Positions 8,352-17,185 of a DNA stretch of 64,000 bases are shown here, in pieces. How positions within the stretch are numbered: the stretch's first letter is position 1; the number at the start of each line of letters is the position of its first letter. The notes beneath the pieces are model-generated. The model saw only the letters and a list, made by a program, of their open reading frames with translations. It was not told the DNA's origin and ran no database searches. The translations under genes were made by a program, and so were the position numbers. The stretch comes from Leucobacter chromiireducens subsp. solipictus (GTDB lineage: Bacteria > Actinomycetota > Actinomycetes > Actinomycetales > Microbacteriaceae). The DNA is taken from NCBI RefSeq assembly GCF_016758195.1, contig NZ_QYAC01000006.1, positions 124,001 to 188,000 of the forward strand, given 5' to 3'.

Positions 8352-9854
8352 TTACGCCTGCGTTCCGGCCGTGCCGCGCGACGCCTCGTACTTGGCGCGC
8401 CACTCGGCGTTCATCGGGAACAGGCCGTCGACGGCGTGGCCCTCGGCGACGCGGTCCGCAACCCAGGCGTCCGCGAGCTCCTGCTCCGCGGCCTCAGCAG
8501 CGACCTCGGCGAGCAGGAACGGGGGGATCACGATCACGCCGTCGCGGTCGCCCATGATGACGTCGCCGGGCTGCACCGCGGCACCGCCGCAGGCGATCGT
8601 CACGTCGGTCTCCCACGGCACGTGGCGGCGGCCGAGCACGCTCGGGTGCGCGCCCTGTGAGAACACGGGGATGTCGAACTCCTGGACGGCCGCGAAGTCG
8701 CGCACGCCGCCGTCGGTGACGACCCCCGCCGCGCCGCGCACCTGGGCGCGGAGCGCGAGCACGTCGCCGACCGTGCCGGTCGAGGGGATGCCGCGCGCCT
8801 CGACGACGAGCACCTCGCCCGGGTTCACCGTGTCGAAGGCGCGCTTCTGGGCGTTGAAACCGCCGGCGTGCGCCGTGAACAAATCGGGGCGGAACGGGAT
8901 GAAGCGCAGGGTCTTGGCCGTGCCGAGGATCCGGTCACCCTCGTGGTTCGGGTGCACCCCGTCGATGAAGATGTCGACGTAGCCGCGCTTGCGCAGTGCC
9001 GCGGAGACCGTCGCGACGGCGACGCCGTCGAGCAGCTCGCGGATCTCGTCGGTGAGCGGGCCGCTGGCGGCCGCATCGCCGTCGAGCGGCGTGGCGCGGC
9101 CCGCGGCCACGGCGGCGGCGTGCTCCTCCTCGCTGCCCCAGGCTTCGATGCGCTGCAGGTCGTCGGTCTTCGGGGTGTTGCCGAAGTCGCCGAAGGCCGT
9201 GGTGCCCTGGGTGACGGTGGTCACGAGCCGCCCGGTCGTCGGGGCGCCGGGGGCACCCGGGGCGTCGACCTCGACCTCGACCACATCGCCCGGGAGGACC
9301 ACGGAGGATCCGGCGGGCGTGCCGGTGAGGATCACGTCGCCCGGCTCGAGGGTCATGTGCTGCGAGAGGTCGGCGACGAGCTGGCCGAAGGGGAACTTCA
9401 GCGTGTCGCTGGTGTCGTCCTGGACGAGCGAGCCGTTGACCCAGGTGCGTACGCGCCACGCGTCCTGACCGATGCCCTCGGTCGGGATCGCGGCGGGGCC
9501 GATGGGGGTGAAGCCGTCGCCGCCCTTGTTGCGCACGTTCGAGCCCTTGTCGGCGGCGCGCAGGTCGTAGAGGCCGAAGTCATTCGCGGCGGTGACCTGG
9601 GAGACGTAGTCCCAGCCGGCTTCGGGGGAGACCCAGCGTGCGGTCTTGCCGATCACGAGGGCGATCTCGCCCTCGAATGCGAGGAGCTCGGTGCCGGCGG
9701 GGCGTTCAATGGTGCCGCCGGTGGGGGCGAGCGAAGACGCCGGCTTGAAGAAGTAGGACGGGAACGCGGGCGTGCGGCCGCGCTGCGCGATCCTCGACGG
9801 ATAGTTCAGGTGAACGGCAATGATCTTGCCGGGGGTGTCGATTCCGTACGTCAT
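8352..9854 (-). CDS. hpaG: FAH-RraA fusion: CHM isomerase/decarboxylase step of homoprotocatechuate pathway
   Basis: This 500-residue fusion most likely converts 5-carboxymethyl-2-hydroxymuconate towards 2-hydroxyhepta-2,4-dienedioate. Roughly residues 1-285 are a fumarylacetoacetate-hydrolase-like domain with metal ligands in AFEGEIALVIG and a decarboxylase-type end (DVILTGTPAGSS). Roughly 300-475 are an RraA-like domain with the metal/substrate motif VVTDGGVRDF, as in oxaloacetate decarboxylases and 4-hydroxy-4-methyl-2-oxoglutarate aldolases. In enteric HpaG both halves are FAH-like, so one half has been replaced here. The ATG reading MTYGIDTPG has GAGG 6 bases upstream; another ATG lies 15 bases before it. 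No separate hpaF isomerase gene was found. Confidence 0.85.
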   Translation of the reverse strand: MTYGIDTPGKIIAVHLNYPSRIAQRGRTPAFPSYFFKPASSLAPTGGTIERPAGTELLAFEGEIALVIGKTARWVSPEAGWDYVSQVTAANDFGLYDLRAADKGSNVRNKGGDGFTPIGPAAIPTEGIGQDAWRVRTWVNGSLVQDDTSDTLKFPFGQLVADLSQHMTLEPGDVILTGTPAGSSVVLPGDVVEVEVDAPGAPGAPTTGRLVTTVTQGTTAFGDFGNTPKTDDLQRIEAWGSEEEHAAAVAAGRATPLDGDAAASGPLTDEIRELLDGVAVATVSAALRKRGYVDIFIDGVHPNHEGDRILGTAKTLRFIPFRPDLFTAHAGGFNAQKRAFDTVNPGEVLVVEARGIPSTGTVGDVLALRAQVRGAAGVVTDGGVRDFAAVQEFDIPVFSQGAHPSVLGRRHVPWETDVTIACGGAAVQPGDVIMGDRDGVIVIPPFLLAEVAAEAAEQELADAWVADRVAEGHAVDGLFPMNAEWRAKYEASRGTAGTQA

Positions 9855-9884
9855 GGCAACCTCGCTCATCTCGTTGTATTTCTT

Positions 9885-9896
9885 ATCGTATACGAT
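9885..9896. promoter_or_regulatory. Probable GntR operator at hpaG promoter
   Basis: This is a perfect 12-bp palindrome, ATCGTATACGAT, 31 bases upstream of the hpaG start. On the minus strand the segment GCGGATCGTATACGAT is 15/16 identical to one at the hpaH promoter. It overlaps a possible -10 (TACGAT), so repressor binding would block the promoter. The form matches known FCD-GntR sites with a central GTATAC. Confidence 0.7.
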
Positions 9897-9941
9897 CCGC
9901 GGGGATTTGGGAAGCGGACCCGGATCCCGCGGCTGGGGCAG

Positions 9942-10056
9942 GCCTGCCGCGAGTGCTGGGGTGCGTCTGTCGCGGGTGCTGGGCCAAGTCTGTCGCGGGT
10001 GCTGGGTCAGGTCTGTCGCGGGTGCTGGGCCAGTTCTGTCGCGGGTTCGGGGGCCT
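9942..10056. repeat. Five tandem 23-bp repeats
   Basis: Five consecutive 23-base units of the type GTCTGTCGCGGGTGCTGGG plus four bases occur just upstream of the hpaG promoter. The three central units differ at only one or two positions, and the outer units are more diverged. There are no intervening spacers. Confidence 0.85.
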
Positions 10057-10079
10057 GCTTCCCGCGAGCCCCGCCCGCA

Positions 10080-10800
10080 CAGCCATCCGGTTGCCCAGTC
10101 ACCCGGCGCCTCGGCCACCCGCACCCGCGCGACCGCCCACCCGCGCTCACCAAAACCTCGGAGATCCTGCACCCATGCCCGGTTTCGGGCGGCACATCTC
10201 CTCGATCTTCGTGAATCTCCTGTGGTTTGGGTGATGTGGGACCGGGGTGAGCCGCGCGATCCCGCATCGATGCCGAGGCTGATTGCGTCGACCTCTGCGA
10301 ATGCCAGTGCCCGTGCAGTTGCCGGGCAGCACCGAGGCCCACCCGGCGCTTCAGCCACCCACGCCCGCGCAGTCGCACGCACCCGCGCAGCCGCCCGCAC
10401 CTGCGCAACCGCCCACCCGCCCTCACCAAAACCTCGGAGATCCTGCGCCCATGTCCGGTTTCGGGCAGCACATATCCTCGATTTTCGTGAATCTCCTGTG
10501 GTTTGGGTGACGCGGGTCCGCGTGTGCCGCGCGATCCCGCACCGATGCCGAGGCTGATTGTGTCGACCGGTGCGAGTGCCACTGCCCGTGCAGTCGCCCG
10601 GGAGCATCGATGCCCAGCCGGAGCCTCAGCCACCGACGCCCACGCAGCCGCCCGCACCTGCGCAACCGCCCGCACCCGCGCGACCGCCCACCCGCGCTTA
10701 CCAAAACCTCGGAGATCCTGCGCCGATGTTCGGTTTCCGGGAGTGAATCTCCTCGATTTCGGTGAATCTCCTGCGGTTTGGGTGACGCGGGGCGGGGGAG
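10080..10800. repeat. Tandem repeat with about 275-bp period (2.6 copies)
   Basis: The string ACCAAAACCTCGGAGATCCTG-like recurs at 10149, 10425 and 10700, giving periods of 276 and 275. Each copy also holds a GCCCGGTTTCGGGC-type hairpin, a pair of AATCTCCT words, and the segment GATGCCGAGGCTGATTG. The third copy is truncated. This fills the 1-kb gap between hpaI and the hpaG promoter, and the open frames through it have no recognisable protein, so it is non-coding. Confidence 0.85.
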
Positions 10801-10923
10801 GCCACGGGTTCCCGCACCCGCGCGCCCACGAACGGGCCGACGGACCGAGGCTACGACGGGACATCAACGTGACCCCACCTCCACCCCGCACCGCGCCACC
10901 CCGCACCATCGCACAGGCGCGTC

Positions 10924-11751
10924 TTAGTAGCTCGCGCGCGGGCCGTCAGCCGAATCGACCGCCCCGACGAAGCGCTCCACGAGCGCCTCCGTCTGGCGGG
11001 CGAGGATCGCGACGTCCGCGCCGACCGCGACAAACGACGCACCGGCGGCGATGTAGCGCTCGGCGTCGGCCGGCACAAACGCGTTGACGCCGACGGGTTT
11101 CCCCGCCGCAACGCCGGCCGCGATGGCGCGCAGTACGCCCGCGACCACGTCCGGGTGTCCCTGCTGGCCCAGCAGGCCCATCGAGGCGGCGAGGTCTGAC
11201 GGCCCGACGAAGATCGCATCCACCCCGTCAACCGCGACAATCCGCTCCACGTCGGCGACGGCGGCCGCGGACTCGATCTGCACGGTCAGGCTGATCGTCT
11301 CGTTGGCGCGGCCGAGGTAGCCCTCGACCCGGTTCCAGCGTGCCGAGCGCGCAAGGGCCGAGCCCACGCCGCGGACGCCGCCGCCGGCGGTGCCGTCCGG
11401 GTAGCGCACCGCGCGCACGATCTGCTCGGCTTGCTCGGCGGAGTCCACCATCGGGATCAGGAGATTCTGTGCCCCGAGGTCCAGGAACTGCTTGATGGTG
11501 ACCGTGTCGCCGAACGGGGGGCGCACGAGCGGGGCAACCGGATACGCCGACATGGCGTAGAGCTGTGCCAGCACGGACTCGAGCCCGTTGGGGGAGTGCT
11601 CGGCGTCGAGGAGGACCCAGTCGCAGCCGCTGCCAGCGACGATCTCCGCGGTGACGGGGCTCCCCGCGCACGCCCAGAGGCCGATCAGGGGGCGCTCGCT
11701 CGCGGCGAGGCGTTCGCGCAGGGTCGCGGGGAGCTCTACACGAATCGGCAT
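10924..11751 (-). CDS. hpaI: 4-hydroxy-2-oxoheptane-1,7-dioate aldolase
   Basis: This is the last step of the pathway: a metal-dependent class II aldolase (HpcH/HpaI family) cleaves 4-hydroxy-2-oxoheptanedioate to pyruvate and succinate semialdehyde. The 275-residue barrel has the metal-binding Glu in TVQIESAAAV and Asp in FVGPSDLAAS, and the family signature WVLLDAEHSPNG near residue 45. The ATG reading MPIRVELP overlaps the end of hpaH by 16 bases, which shows translational coupling. It is followed by the repeat-filled gap before hpaG. Confidence 0.93.
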   Translation of the reverse strand: MPIRVELPATLRERLAASERPLIGLWACAGSPVTAEIVAGSGCDWVLLDAEHSPNGLESVLAQLYAMSAYPVAPLVRPPFGDTVTIKQFLDLGAQNLLIPMVDSAEQAEQIVRAVRYPDGTAGGGVRGVGSALARSARWNRVEGYLGRANETISLTVQIESAAAVADVERIVAVDGVDAIFVGPSDLAASMGLLGQQGHPDVVAGVLRAIAAGVAAGKPVGVNAFVPADAERYIAAGASFVAVGADVAILARQTEALVERFVGAVDSADGPRASY

Positions 11752-12521
11752 GTCACCGAACCCAGCTCGTTGTAGTCGGCGTGGATCGTGTCGCCGCGCT
11801 CCACCCACATGGGCTTCGTGAACGATCCGGCGAGAATGATCTCCCCGGCCTCGAGGCTCTGCCCGTGCTGGGCGAGCTTGTTCGCGAGCCAGGCGACGCC
11901 CATCGCCGGGTGGCCCAGGATCGCGCCGGCCACGCCGGAGTCCTCGATCGTCTGGTTCCGGTACAGCAGTGCGGGGACCCAGCTGAGATCCACCTCGTCG
12001 ACCTTGACCGGGCGGCCGCCGATGACCATGGCGCCCATCGCGGCGTTGTCGCTGATGGTGTCGACGATCGTGCGGCCCTCGAGCTCGAGGTGGGAGTTGA
12101 GGACCTCGAGCGCCGGAACGACGTAGGCCGTGGCGTCGAGGACGTCGAAGATGGTCACGCCCGGGCCCGCGAGGGGCTTGTCGAGCACGAACGCGAGCTC
12201 CACCTCGATGCGCACGTTGGAGTAGCGGTCGAACTCGAGGACGGATCCGGACTCGAAGACCATGTCATCGTGGATCACGCCGTAATCGGGTTCGGAGATG
12301 CCGGTGGCGAGCTGCATCACCTTCGAGGTGAGGCCGATCTTGTGGCCCACGAGCTTCGCTCCCTGTGCGATCCGACGATCCGACCACACCTTTTGGATCG
12401 CGTAGGAATCTTCGATCACCATGTCCGGGTAGCGTGCGGTGAGCTTCGGCAGAATCGCGCGGTCAATGTCCGCCTGCACGAGTTCATCGGCGATGGCGTC
12501 AATCTGTGTCTGGTCGAGCAC
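11736..12521 (-). CDS. hpaH: 2-oxo-hept-4-ene-1,7-dioate hydratase
   Basis: This enzyme adds water to 2-oxohept-4-ene-1,7-dioate before the aldolase step. The 261-residue protein belongs to the hydratase/decarboxylase branch of the FAH fold, with metal ligands in RIEVELAFVLDKPL and conserved segments KIGLTSKVMQ and PDYGVIHDDM. The start is GTG, with AAAGGAGG 5 bases upstream. It is the first gene of the hpa set; the palindrome at 12547-12558 lies just before it. Confidence 0.93.
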   Translation of the reverse strand: MLDQTQIDAIADELVQADIDRAILPKLTARYPDMVIEDSYAIQKVWSDRRIAQGAKLVGHKIGLTSKVMQLATGISEPDYGVIHDDMVFESGSVLEFDRYSNVRIEVELAFVLDKPLAGPGVTIFDVLDATAYVVPALEVLNSHLELEGRTIVDTISDNAAMGAMVIGGRPVKVDEVDLSWVPALLYRNQTIEDSGVAGAILGHPAMGVAWLANKLAQHGQSLEAGEIILAGSFTKPMWVERGDTIHADYNELGSVTCRFV

Positions 12522-12546
12522 GGGGCCTCCTTTGGTCGTGATTCAG

Positions 12547-12558
12547 ATCGTATATGAT
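12547..12558. promoter_or_regulatory. Probable GntR operator at hpaH promoter
   Basis: ATCGTATATGAT is a one-mismatch version of the perfect palindrome in front of hpaG. The flanking bases also match, giving GC(G)GATCRTATACGAT on the minus strand at both sites. It lies about 26 bases before the hpaH start. Confidence 0.68.
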
Positions 12559-12667
12559 CCGCCCCGAGACCTGCCAGTCCGGGGCCGGGGAATCGCGCAG
12601 ATCCGGGGCTGTGGCGGCCCGGGCGAAATTGTTATTCTCGGGACGTAGACGATAGTTTGCTTTTTTA

Positions 12668-12683
12668 GTCAACGTTCGTAGAA
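12668..12683. promoter_or_regulatory. TTCTAC-N4-GTAGAA-type site before ABC transporter operon
   Basis: GTCAACgttcGTAGAA fits the inverted repeat shared by six promoters in this window. Its reverse complement matches the site at 28510-28525 in 14 of 16 positions. It lies about 130 bases upstream of the binding-protein gene. Confidence 0.5.
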
Positions 12684-12812
12684 TGAAAACCGACGGCACA
12701 CCGACGTGACGTCCATCACACTCCCGGAGCCCGGATCTTCGGCCGGACGTGCGGTGGAACAGCAACGGAGCCTCACCCCATCACACATGTCCAAAGACCG
12801 AGAGAAGCAGAC

Positions 12813-14354
12813 ATGATGAAGAAAACCCTCACGGGTGTCGCGGCGCTGGCCGCCGCGGCCCTGGCACTGACCGCGTGTTCCGGTGGCGGCGAATCGGCTG
12901 GTGGTGGCGACGAAGCCACCGGGGCCGCGAAACCCTTGAGCATCGGCAACTTCCTCGACGTCACCTCCTGGGATCCGTCCCTCGCCGACGTCGGTTTCGA
13001 CGGCCCGTACCTGTCCGCGATCTACGACCCCCTGCTCGCCATCGATGAGGACGGCACGCCGCAGCCGGCGCTCGCGACCGACTGGGAGGTCTCGGACGAC
13101 TTCACCACGATCACCATGAACCTCCGCACCGACGCGGTGTTCTCCGATGGCGAGCCCTTCAACGCCGACGCGGCCGTCGCGAGCCTGGACTACCTGAAGC
13201 AGGGCGCACGCTCCCAGGAGGCATATCCGAAGGTCGAGAGCTTCGAAGCGATCGACGAGGACACCATCGCGATCCACCTCACCGAGCGCGACGACACGAT
13301 CCTGTACTTCATGGCGCTGGGACGCAGCTACATGATGTCGCCCGCCGCGATCGACGCGGGAACGCTCGCCGAGCAGCCGGTCGGCTCCGGCCCGTACACG
13401 CTGAACGACTCCTCGATTACCGGTGCCGAGTACCACTTCGACAAGGTCCCCGAGCACTGGGCCGCCGATGAATTCCCGTTCGACCCCCTCACGGTGAGCC
13501 CCCTCTCTGACGCGACCGCAATGCTCAACGGCATGGAGAGCGGCCAGTTCAACATCATCTACGGCGACAAGACCGCCACCGACCTGGCAGAGGAGCGCGG
13601 CTGGAACGTCGCCTCGGGCCTCTCCACCTGGGTGGGCCTCCAGTTCAGCGACCGCGCCGGCGCGACCGAGATGGGCAAGCCGATCGGCGACCTCAAGGTG
13701 CGCCAGGCCCTGAACCTCGCCTTCAACGGCCCCGAGATGGTCGAGACGATCGCGCAGGGCGTGGGCGAGGCGACGAACCAGGTGTTCCCCGTGGGGACCC
13801 CGGGCTACGTGCCCGCGCTGACCGAGAAGTCGAAGCCGGATCTCGCCGCCGCGAAGGCCCTCCTCGCCGAGGCCGGCTACGCCGACGGCTTCGACGTGAC
13901 GATGCCGATGGCACCCCCGTTCCAGCCGTGGCAGGCCATCATCGAGCAGACCTTCGGCGAGCTGGGGATCGGCCTCACCTGGAAGGAGACCGACTTCATG
14001 CAGTACATGTCGGTCGCCCCGGACTACCCGATGTTTGTCGGCGTGATCGCGATGGACTCGAACCCGATCGCGACCGTGGAACGGCAGATCTCGAAGCCGC
14101 AGTGGTACAACCCCACGCCCGGCCTCGAGGCGTTCCCCGAGGTGCAGGCGCAGGTGGACAAGGTCCTCACCGCCGCGCCCGGCGACGCTCAGCTCGCCGA
14201 GGTGGAAAAGCTCAACGAGCTGGTCACCGAGCAGGCCTTCTACTCGGTCTGGGCCCAGTCCACGAACTCCTACGTGTCGGCCGCAGAATTCACCGTGACC
14301 CCCGTCACCGGCATGATGTTCCCGACGCTGCGGCAGATCTCCCTCCAGGGCTAG
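12813..14354 (+). CDS. Peptide/opine/nickel-type ABC transporter substrate-binding lipoprotein
   Basis: This extracytoplasmic solute receptor belongs to the SBP_bac_5 family and is anchored by lipid. The 513-residue protein has a lipoprotein signal with Cys22 after LALTA. The mature part shows family landmarks such as LATDWEVSDD, DAVFSDGEPF and KVRQALNLAFN. The gene leads an operon with permease, permease-ATPase fusion and ATPase genes. A close paralog is encoded at 43114-44631, next to a sulfatase. Substrate is unknown; the catabolic setting suggests an aromatic amine conjugate, peptide or similar organic molecule. Confidence 0.92.
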   Translation: MMKKTLTGVAALAAAALALTACSGGGESAGGGDEATGAAKPLSIGNFLDVTSWDPSLADVGFDGPYLSAIYDPLLAIDEDGTPQPALATDWEVSDDFTTITMNLRTDAVFSDGEPFNADAAVASLDYLKQGARSQEAYPKVESFEAIDEDTIAIHLTERDDTILYFMALGRSYMMSPAAIDAGTLAEQPVGSGPYTLNDSSITGAEYHFDKVPEHWAADEFPFDPLTVSPLSDATAMLNGMESGQFNIIYGDKTATDLAEERGWNVASGLSTWVGLQFSDRAGATEMGKPIGDLKVRQALNLAFNGPEMVETIAQGVGEATNQVFPVGTPGYVPALTEKSKPDLAAAKALLAEAGYADGFDVTMPMAPPFQPWQAIIEQTFGELGIGLTWKETDFMQYMSVAPDYPMFVGVIAMDSNPIATVERQISKPQWYNPTPGLEAFPEVQAQVDKVLTAAPGDAQLAEVEKLNELVTEQAFYSVWAQSTNSYVSAAEFTVTPVTGMMFPTLRQISLQG

Positions 14355-14426
14355 TCGCCACCGCGGGGCCGGATCATCCGGCCCCGCGGTGTCGCCACCC
14401 CTCCTGACTCACTCCACGGAGACCCC

Positions 14427-15368
14427 ATGCTTACCTTTACCCTGAAACGGCTCATTTCCGGGGTGATCCTGCTCGTCGCCGTCGCGACCGGCACGTTCTT
14501 CCTCGCGCACGCCGCGATTCCGGACCCCACCCTGGGCCTGCTCGGCAGCGCCGCAACACCCGAGGCGCAGACCGTGCTCGCCGAGAAGATCGGGACCGAC
14601 CGGCCCGTCCTCGTTCAGTTCGGCGAGTGGGTCGCGAACCTCCTGCGCGGCGACTTCGGTGTCTCCTGGAAAAACTTCCAGCCGGTCGGCGCGCAGCTCG
14701 CGGTGAAGCTCCCCGTGACCCTGTCGGTCGTGACCACCGCGATCCTGCTCTCCGCGGTGCTGGGGGCCATCTTCGGCACCCTCGCCGGGCTCCGCCCAAA
14801 CAGCTGGATCGACCGGATCGTGAAGGCCGCATCCGTGATTCTGTTTGCCCTCCCCGGGTTCTGGGTCGCGCTGGTCCTCGTCATGGTGTTCGCCGTGAAT
14901 CTGCGCCTCTTCCCCGCGGTGGGGTACGTGCAGCCCGAACAATCGGTGGGCGGCTGGATCCAGTCGATCACCCTGCCCGCGATCGCCCTCGCACTCGGCG
15001 CGATCGTGATGATCGCGGAGCAGCTCCGGAACGCCATCATCCAGGCCGACGGCCAGGACTACGTGCGAACGCTGCGCAGCCGCGGGCTCCCGGCCTGGCG
15101 CGTGGTGATGCACCTCCTGCGCAACGCCGCGCCCGCCTCCCTGACCGTGCTCGCGCTGATGTTCGTCGGCTTGCTGTCCGGAGCGATCATCGTGGAACAG
15201 ATCTTCGCGCTGCCCGGCATCGGGCCGCTCACGCAGTCGTCCTCACAAAACGGCGACATCCCCATGCTGCTCGGCATCACGGTCATCACCGTCGTGTTCG
15301 TCGTCATCGTCAACTTCCTGCTCGACATCCTGCTCGGCTGGATCAACCCGAAAGCGCGTGTGAAATGA
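14427..15368 (+). CDS. ABC transporter permease (DppB type)
   Basis: This is the first transmembrane subunit of the importer. The 313 residues contain about six membrane segments, a periplasmic-side GEWVANLLRGDFG motif, and the BPD_transp_1 coupling region (DYVRTLRSRGLPAWRVVMHLLRNA) that contacts the ATPase. It overlaps the next gene by 4 bases (ATGA). Confidence 0.92.
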   Translation: MLTFTLKRLISGVILLVAVATGTFFLAHAAIPDPTLGLLGSAATPEAQTVLAEKIGTDRPVLVQFGEWVANLLRGDFGVSWKNFQPVGAQLAVKLPVTLSVVTTAILLSAVLGAIFGTLAGLRPNSWIDRIVKAASVILFALPGFWVALVLVMVFAVNLRLFPAVGYVQPEQSVGGWIQSITLPAIALALGAIVMIAEQLRNAIIQADGQDYVRTLRSRGLPAWRVVMHLLRNAAPASLTVLALMFVGLLSGAIIVEQIFALPGIGPLTQSSSQNGDIPMLLGITVITVVFVVIVNFLLDILLGWINPKARVK

Positions 15369-17185
15369 CCGCCCCGCTCACCGAATCGCTCGATACGCGC
15401 GGCGGTCGCCGTGGCTCCCTATTTGCGCGCCTCCTGCGCCGCCCGGCCGGGGTGATCTCCCTCGGCGTCCTCGCCCTGGTCGTGCTGGTCGGGGTGTTCG
15501 CGCCCTGGATCGCGCCCTACGACCCGAACCTCGTGGACCTGTCGCAGACGCGCGCGCTCCCGAGCGCCGCACACTGGCTCGGCGGAGACACCACCGGCCG
15601 CGACGTGGCAAGCCGGCTGATCTGGGGCACCCAGACCACGCTCTGGGGTGCGCTGGTCGCGATCTGCACGGCGCTCATCATCGGCGTGCCCTCCGGCCTC
15701 GCCGCCGGCTATTACGGCGGCACGATCGACCGGATCTCCGCGTGGATCAGCGACGGCCTCCAGTCGATCCCCGGCATGGTGATCCTGCTCATCGTGGGAG
15801 CCAACACCGGGAACAACTTCAACATCCTGATGATCACGGTCGGCGTGTTCATGGCACCCGGCTACTTCCGGCTCACCCGATCCACCGTCCTCTCCGTGCG
15901 CGGCGAAGCCTACGTCGACGCCGCCCGCGTCTCGGGTCTCTCCGATGCCCGCATCATGTCGCGGCACGTGATCACGCAGGTCACCGCCCCGATCGTGATC
16001 CAGTCCGCCCTCACCGCGGGCATCGCGATGGGCATGCAAGCCGGGCTGCAGTTCCTCGGCATCGGCGGCGGCACCACCCCGGGCTGGGGCGCCGCGATGA
16101 ACGAGGGCTTCAAGGTGATGCGGACCGACCCGCTCCTGCTGCTGTGGCCCTCGATCGCGCTCGGCATCACGATCGCGGCCCTCGCGGTGCTCGGCTCCAC
16201 GCTGGCCGACGTGATCCGCGTCAAGCAGCCCACCCTCTCGCGCCGAGAGCGCAAGCGGATCGCGGCCGAGAACGCGGCGAAACTGCCCGCCGGGGCGACG
16301 ACCACCACCACGGGCACCATCTCCGTGGCCGCCGTGGACTCGGCCGTGCGCCTGGAGAATCTGCGCGTCACGTATGAAACGCCGGACGGCGAGGTGGAAG
16401 TGGTGCACGGCATCACCCTTGATGTCTCGCCGGGCGAGGTGCTCGGGATCGTGGGGGAGTCCGGATCCGGAAAATCCCAGACCGTGTTCTCGATGCTCGA
16501 CCTGCTGCCGAAGTCCGGCTACTACACCGCCGACGCGATCTGGATCGGGGGCGAGGACGTGACCACGCTGTCCCGCCGCGACCGCGCCCAGCTGCTCGGG
16601 CACGAGATCGGCTATATCCCGCAGGAGCCGATGACCAACCTCGACCCCTCGTTCACGATCGGCTTCCAGCTGACCGAACCACTTCGCGCCGTGCACGGGA
16701 TGAGCCGGGCCGACGCGCGGGATCGCGCCCTCGCCATGCTCGCCCGCGTCGGCATCGTCGACCCCGAACGCGTCATGCGCGCCTACCCGCACGAACTCTC
16801 CGGCGGCATGGCCCAGCGCGTGCTCATCGCGGGAGCGATCTCCGGGAAACCGTCGGTGCTCGTCGCGGATGAGCCGACCACGGCGCTCGACGTGACCGTG
16901 CAGGCCGAGGTCCTCGAACTGCTGCGCGAACTCCAGCAGGAGTACCAGATGGCGCTCGTCATCGTGACCCACAACTTCGGCGTCGTCGCGGACATCTGCG
17001 ACCGCGTCGTGGTGATGCGCTCGGGCTCAATCGTGGAGATCGACGACGTGGACCGGATCTTCCGGGACGCCGAGCACCCCTACACCCGCGAGCTCATCGC
17101 CGCGTCCCTCGACGGCGCGCAGAGCCGCACGCAACTCGACGCGGCAGCTGAGACCGCCCCGTCCGTCTCGGAAGGAACCCGATGA
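15365..17185 (+). CDS. Fused ABC permease-ATPase (DppC-DppD)
   Basis: This single 606-residue protein combines the second permease with the first ATPase. Roughly residues 1-295 are a DppC-type permease (OppC N-terminal segment, GGDTTGRDV, coupling helix EAYVDAARVSGLSDARI). A 25-residue basic and threonine-rich linker follows, and then an ABC ATPase with Walker A GESGSGKSQ, signature LSGGMAQR, Walker B VLVADEPTTALD and a C-terminal oligopeptide extension (HPYTRELI). These subunits are normally separate. Start and stop both overlap neighbours by ATGA, so the fusion is the native reading frame, not an artefact of start choice. Confidence 0.92.
   Translation: MTAPLTESLDTRGGRRGSLFARLLRRPAGVISLGVLALVVLVGVFAPWIAPYDPNLVDLSQTRALPSAAHWLGGDTTGRDVASRLIWGTQTTLWGALVAICTALIIGVPSGLAAGYYGGTIDRISAWISDGLQSIPGMVILLIVGANTGNNFNILMITVGVFMAPGYFRLTRSTVLSVRGEAYVDAARVSGLSDARIMSRHVITQVTAPIVIQSALTAGIAMGMQAGLQFLGIGGGTTPGWGAAMNEGFKVMRTDPLLLLWPSIALGITIAALAVLGSTLADVIRVKQPTLSRRERKRIAAENAAKLPAGATTTTTGTISVAAVDSAVRLENLRVTYETPDGEVEVVHGITLDVSPGEVLGIVGESGSGKSQTVFSMLDLLPKSGYYTADAIWIGGEDVTTLSRRDRAQLLGHEIGYIPQEPMTNLDPSFTIGFQLTEPLRAVHGMSRADARDRALAMLARVGIVDPERVMRAYPHELSGGMAQRVLIAGAISGKPSVLVADEPTTALDVTVQAEVLELLRELQQEYQMALVIVTHNFGVVADICDRVVVMRSGSIVEIDDVDRIFRDAEHPYTRELIAASLDGAQSRTQLDAAAETAPSVSEGTR

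Noticed and set aside
8352..9310. RraA domain as a regulator of RNase E
   Set aside because: Fusion to an FAH domain in an hpa cluster and the kept catalytic R-D motif fit an enzyme; most RraA-like proteins outside enterics are not RNase regulators.
9942..10056. Possible CRISPR array
   Set aside because: The 23-bp units follow one another without spacers, and no cas genes are present.
9855..10607. A long N-terminal extension of the FAH-RraA protein
   Set aside because: It would translate the 23-bp and 275-bp repeats into Arg-rich low-complexity sequence and pass through the promoter and operator; the FAH domain starts at MTYGIDTPG.
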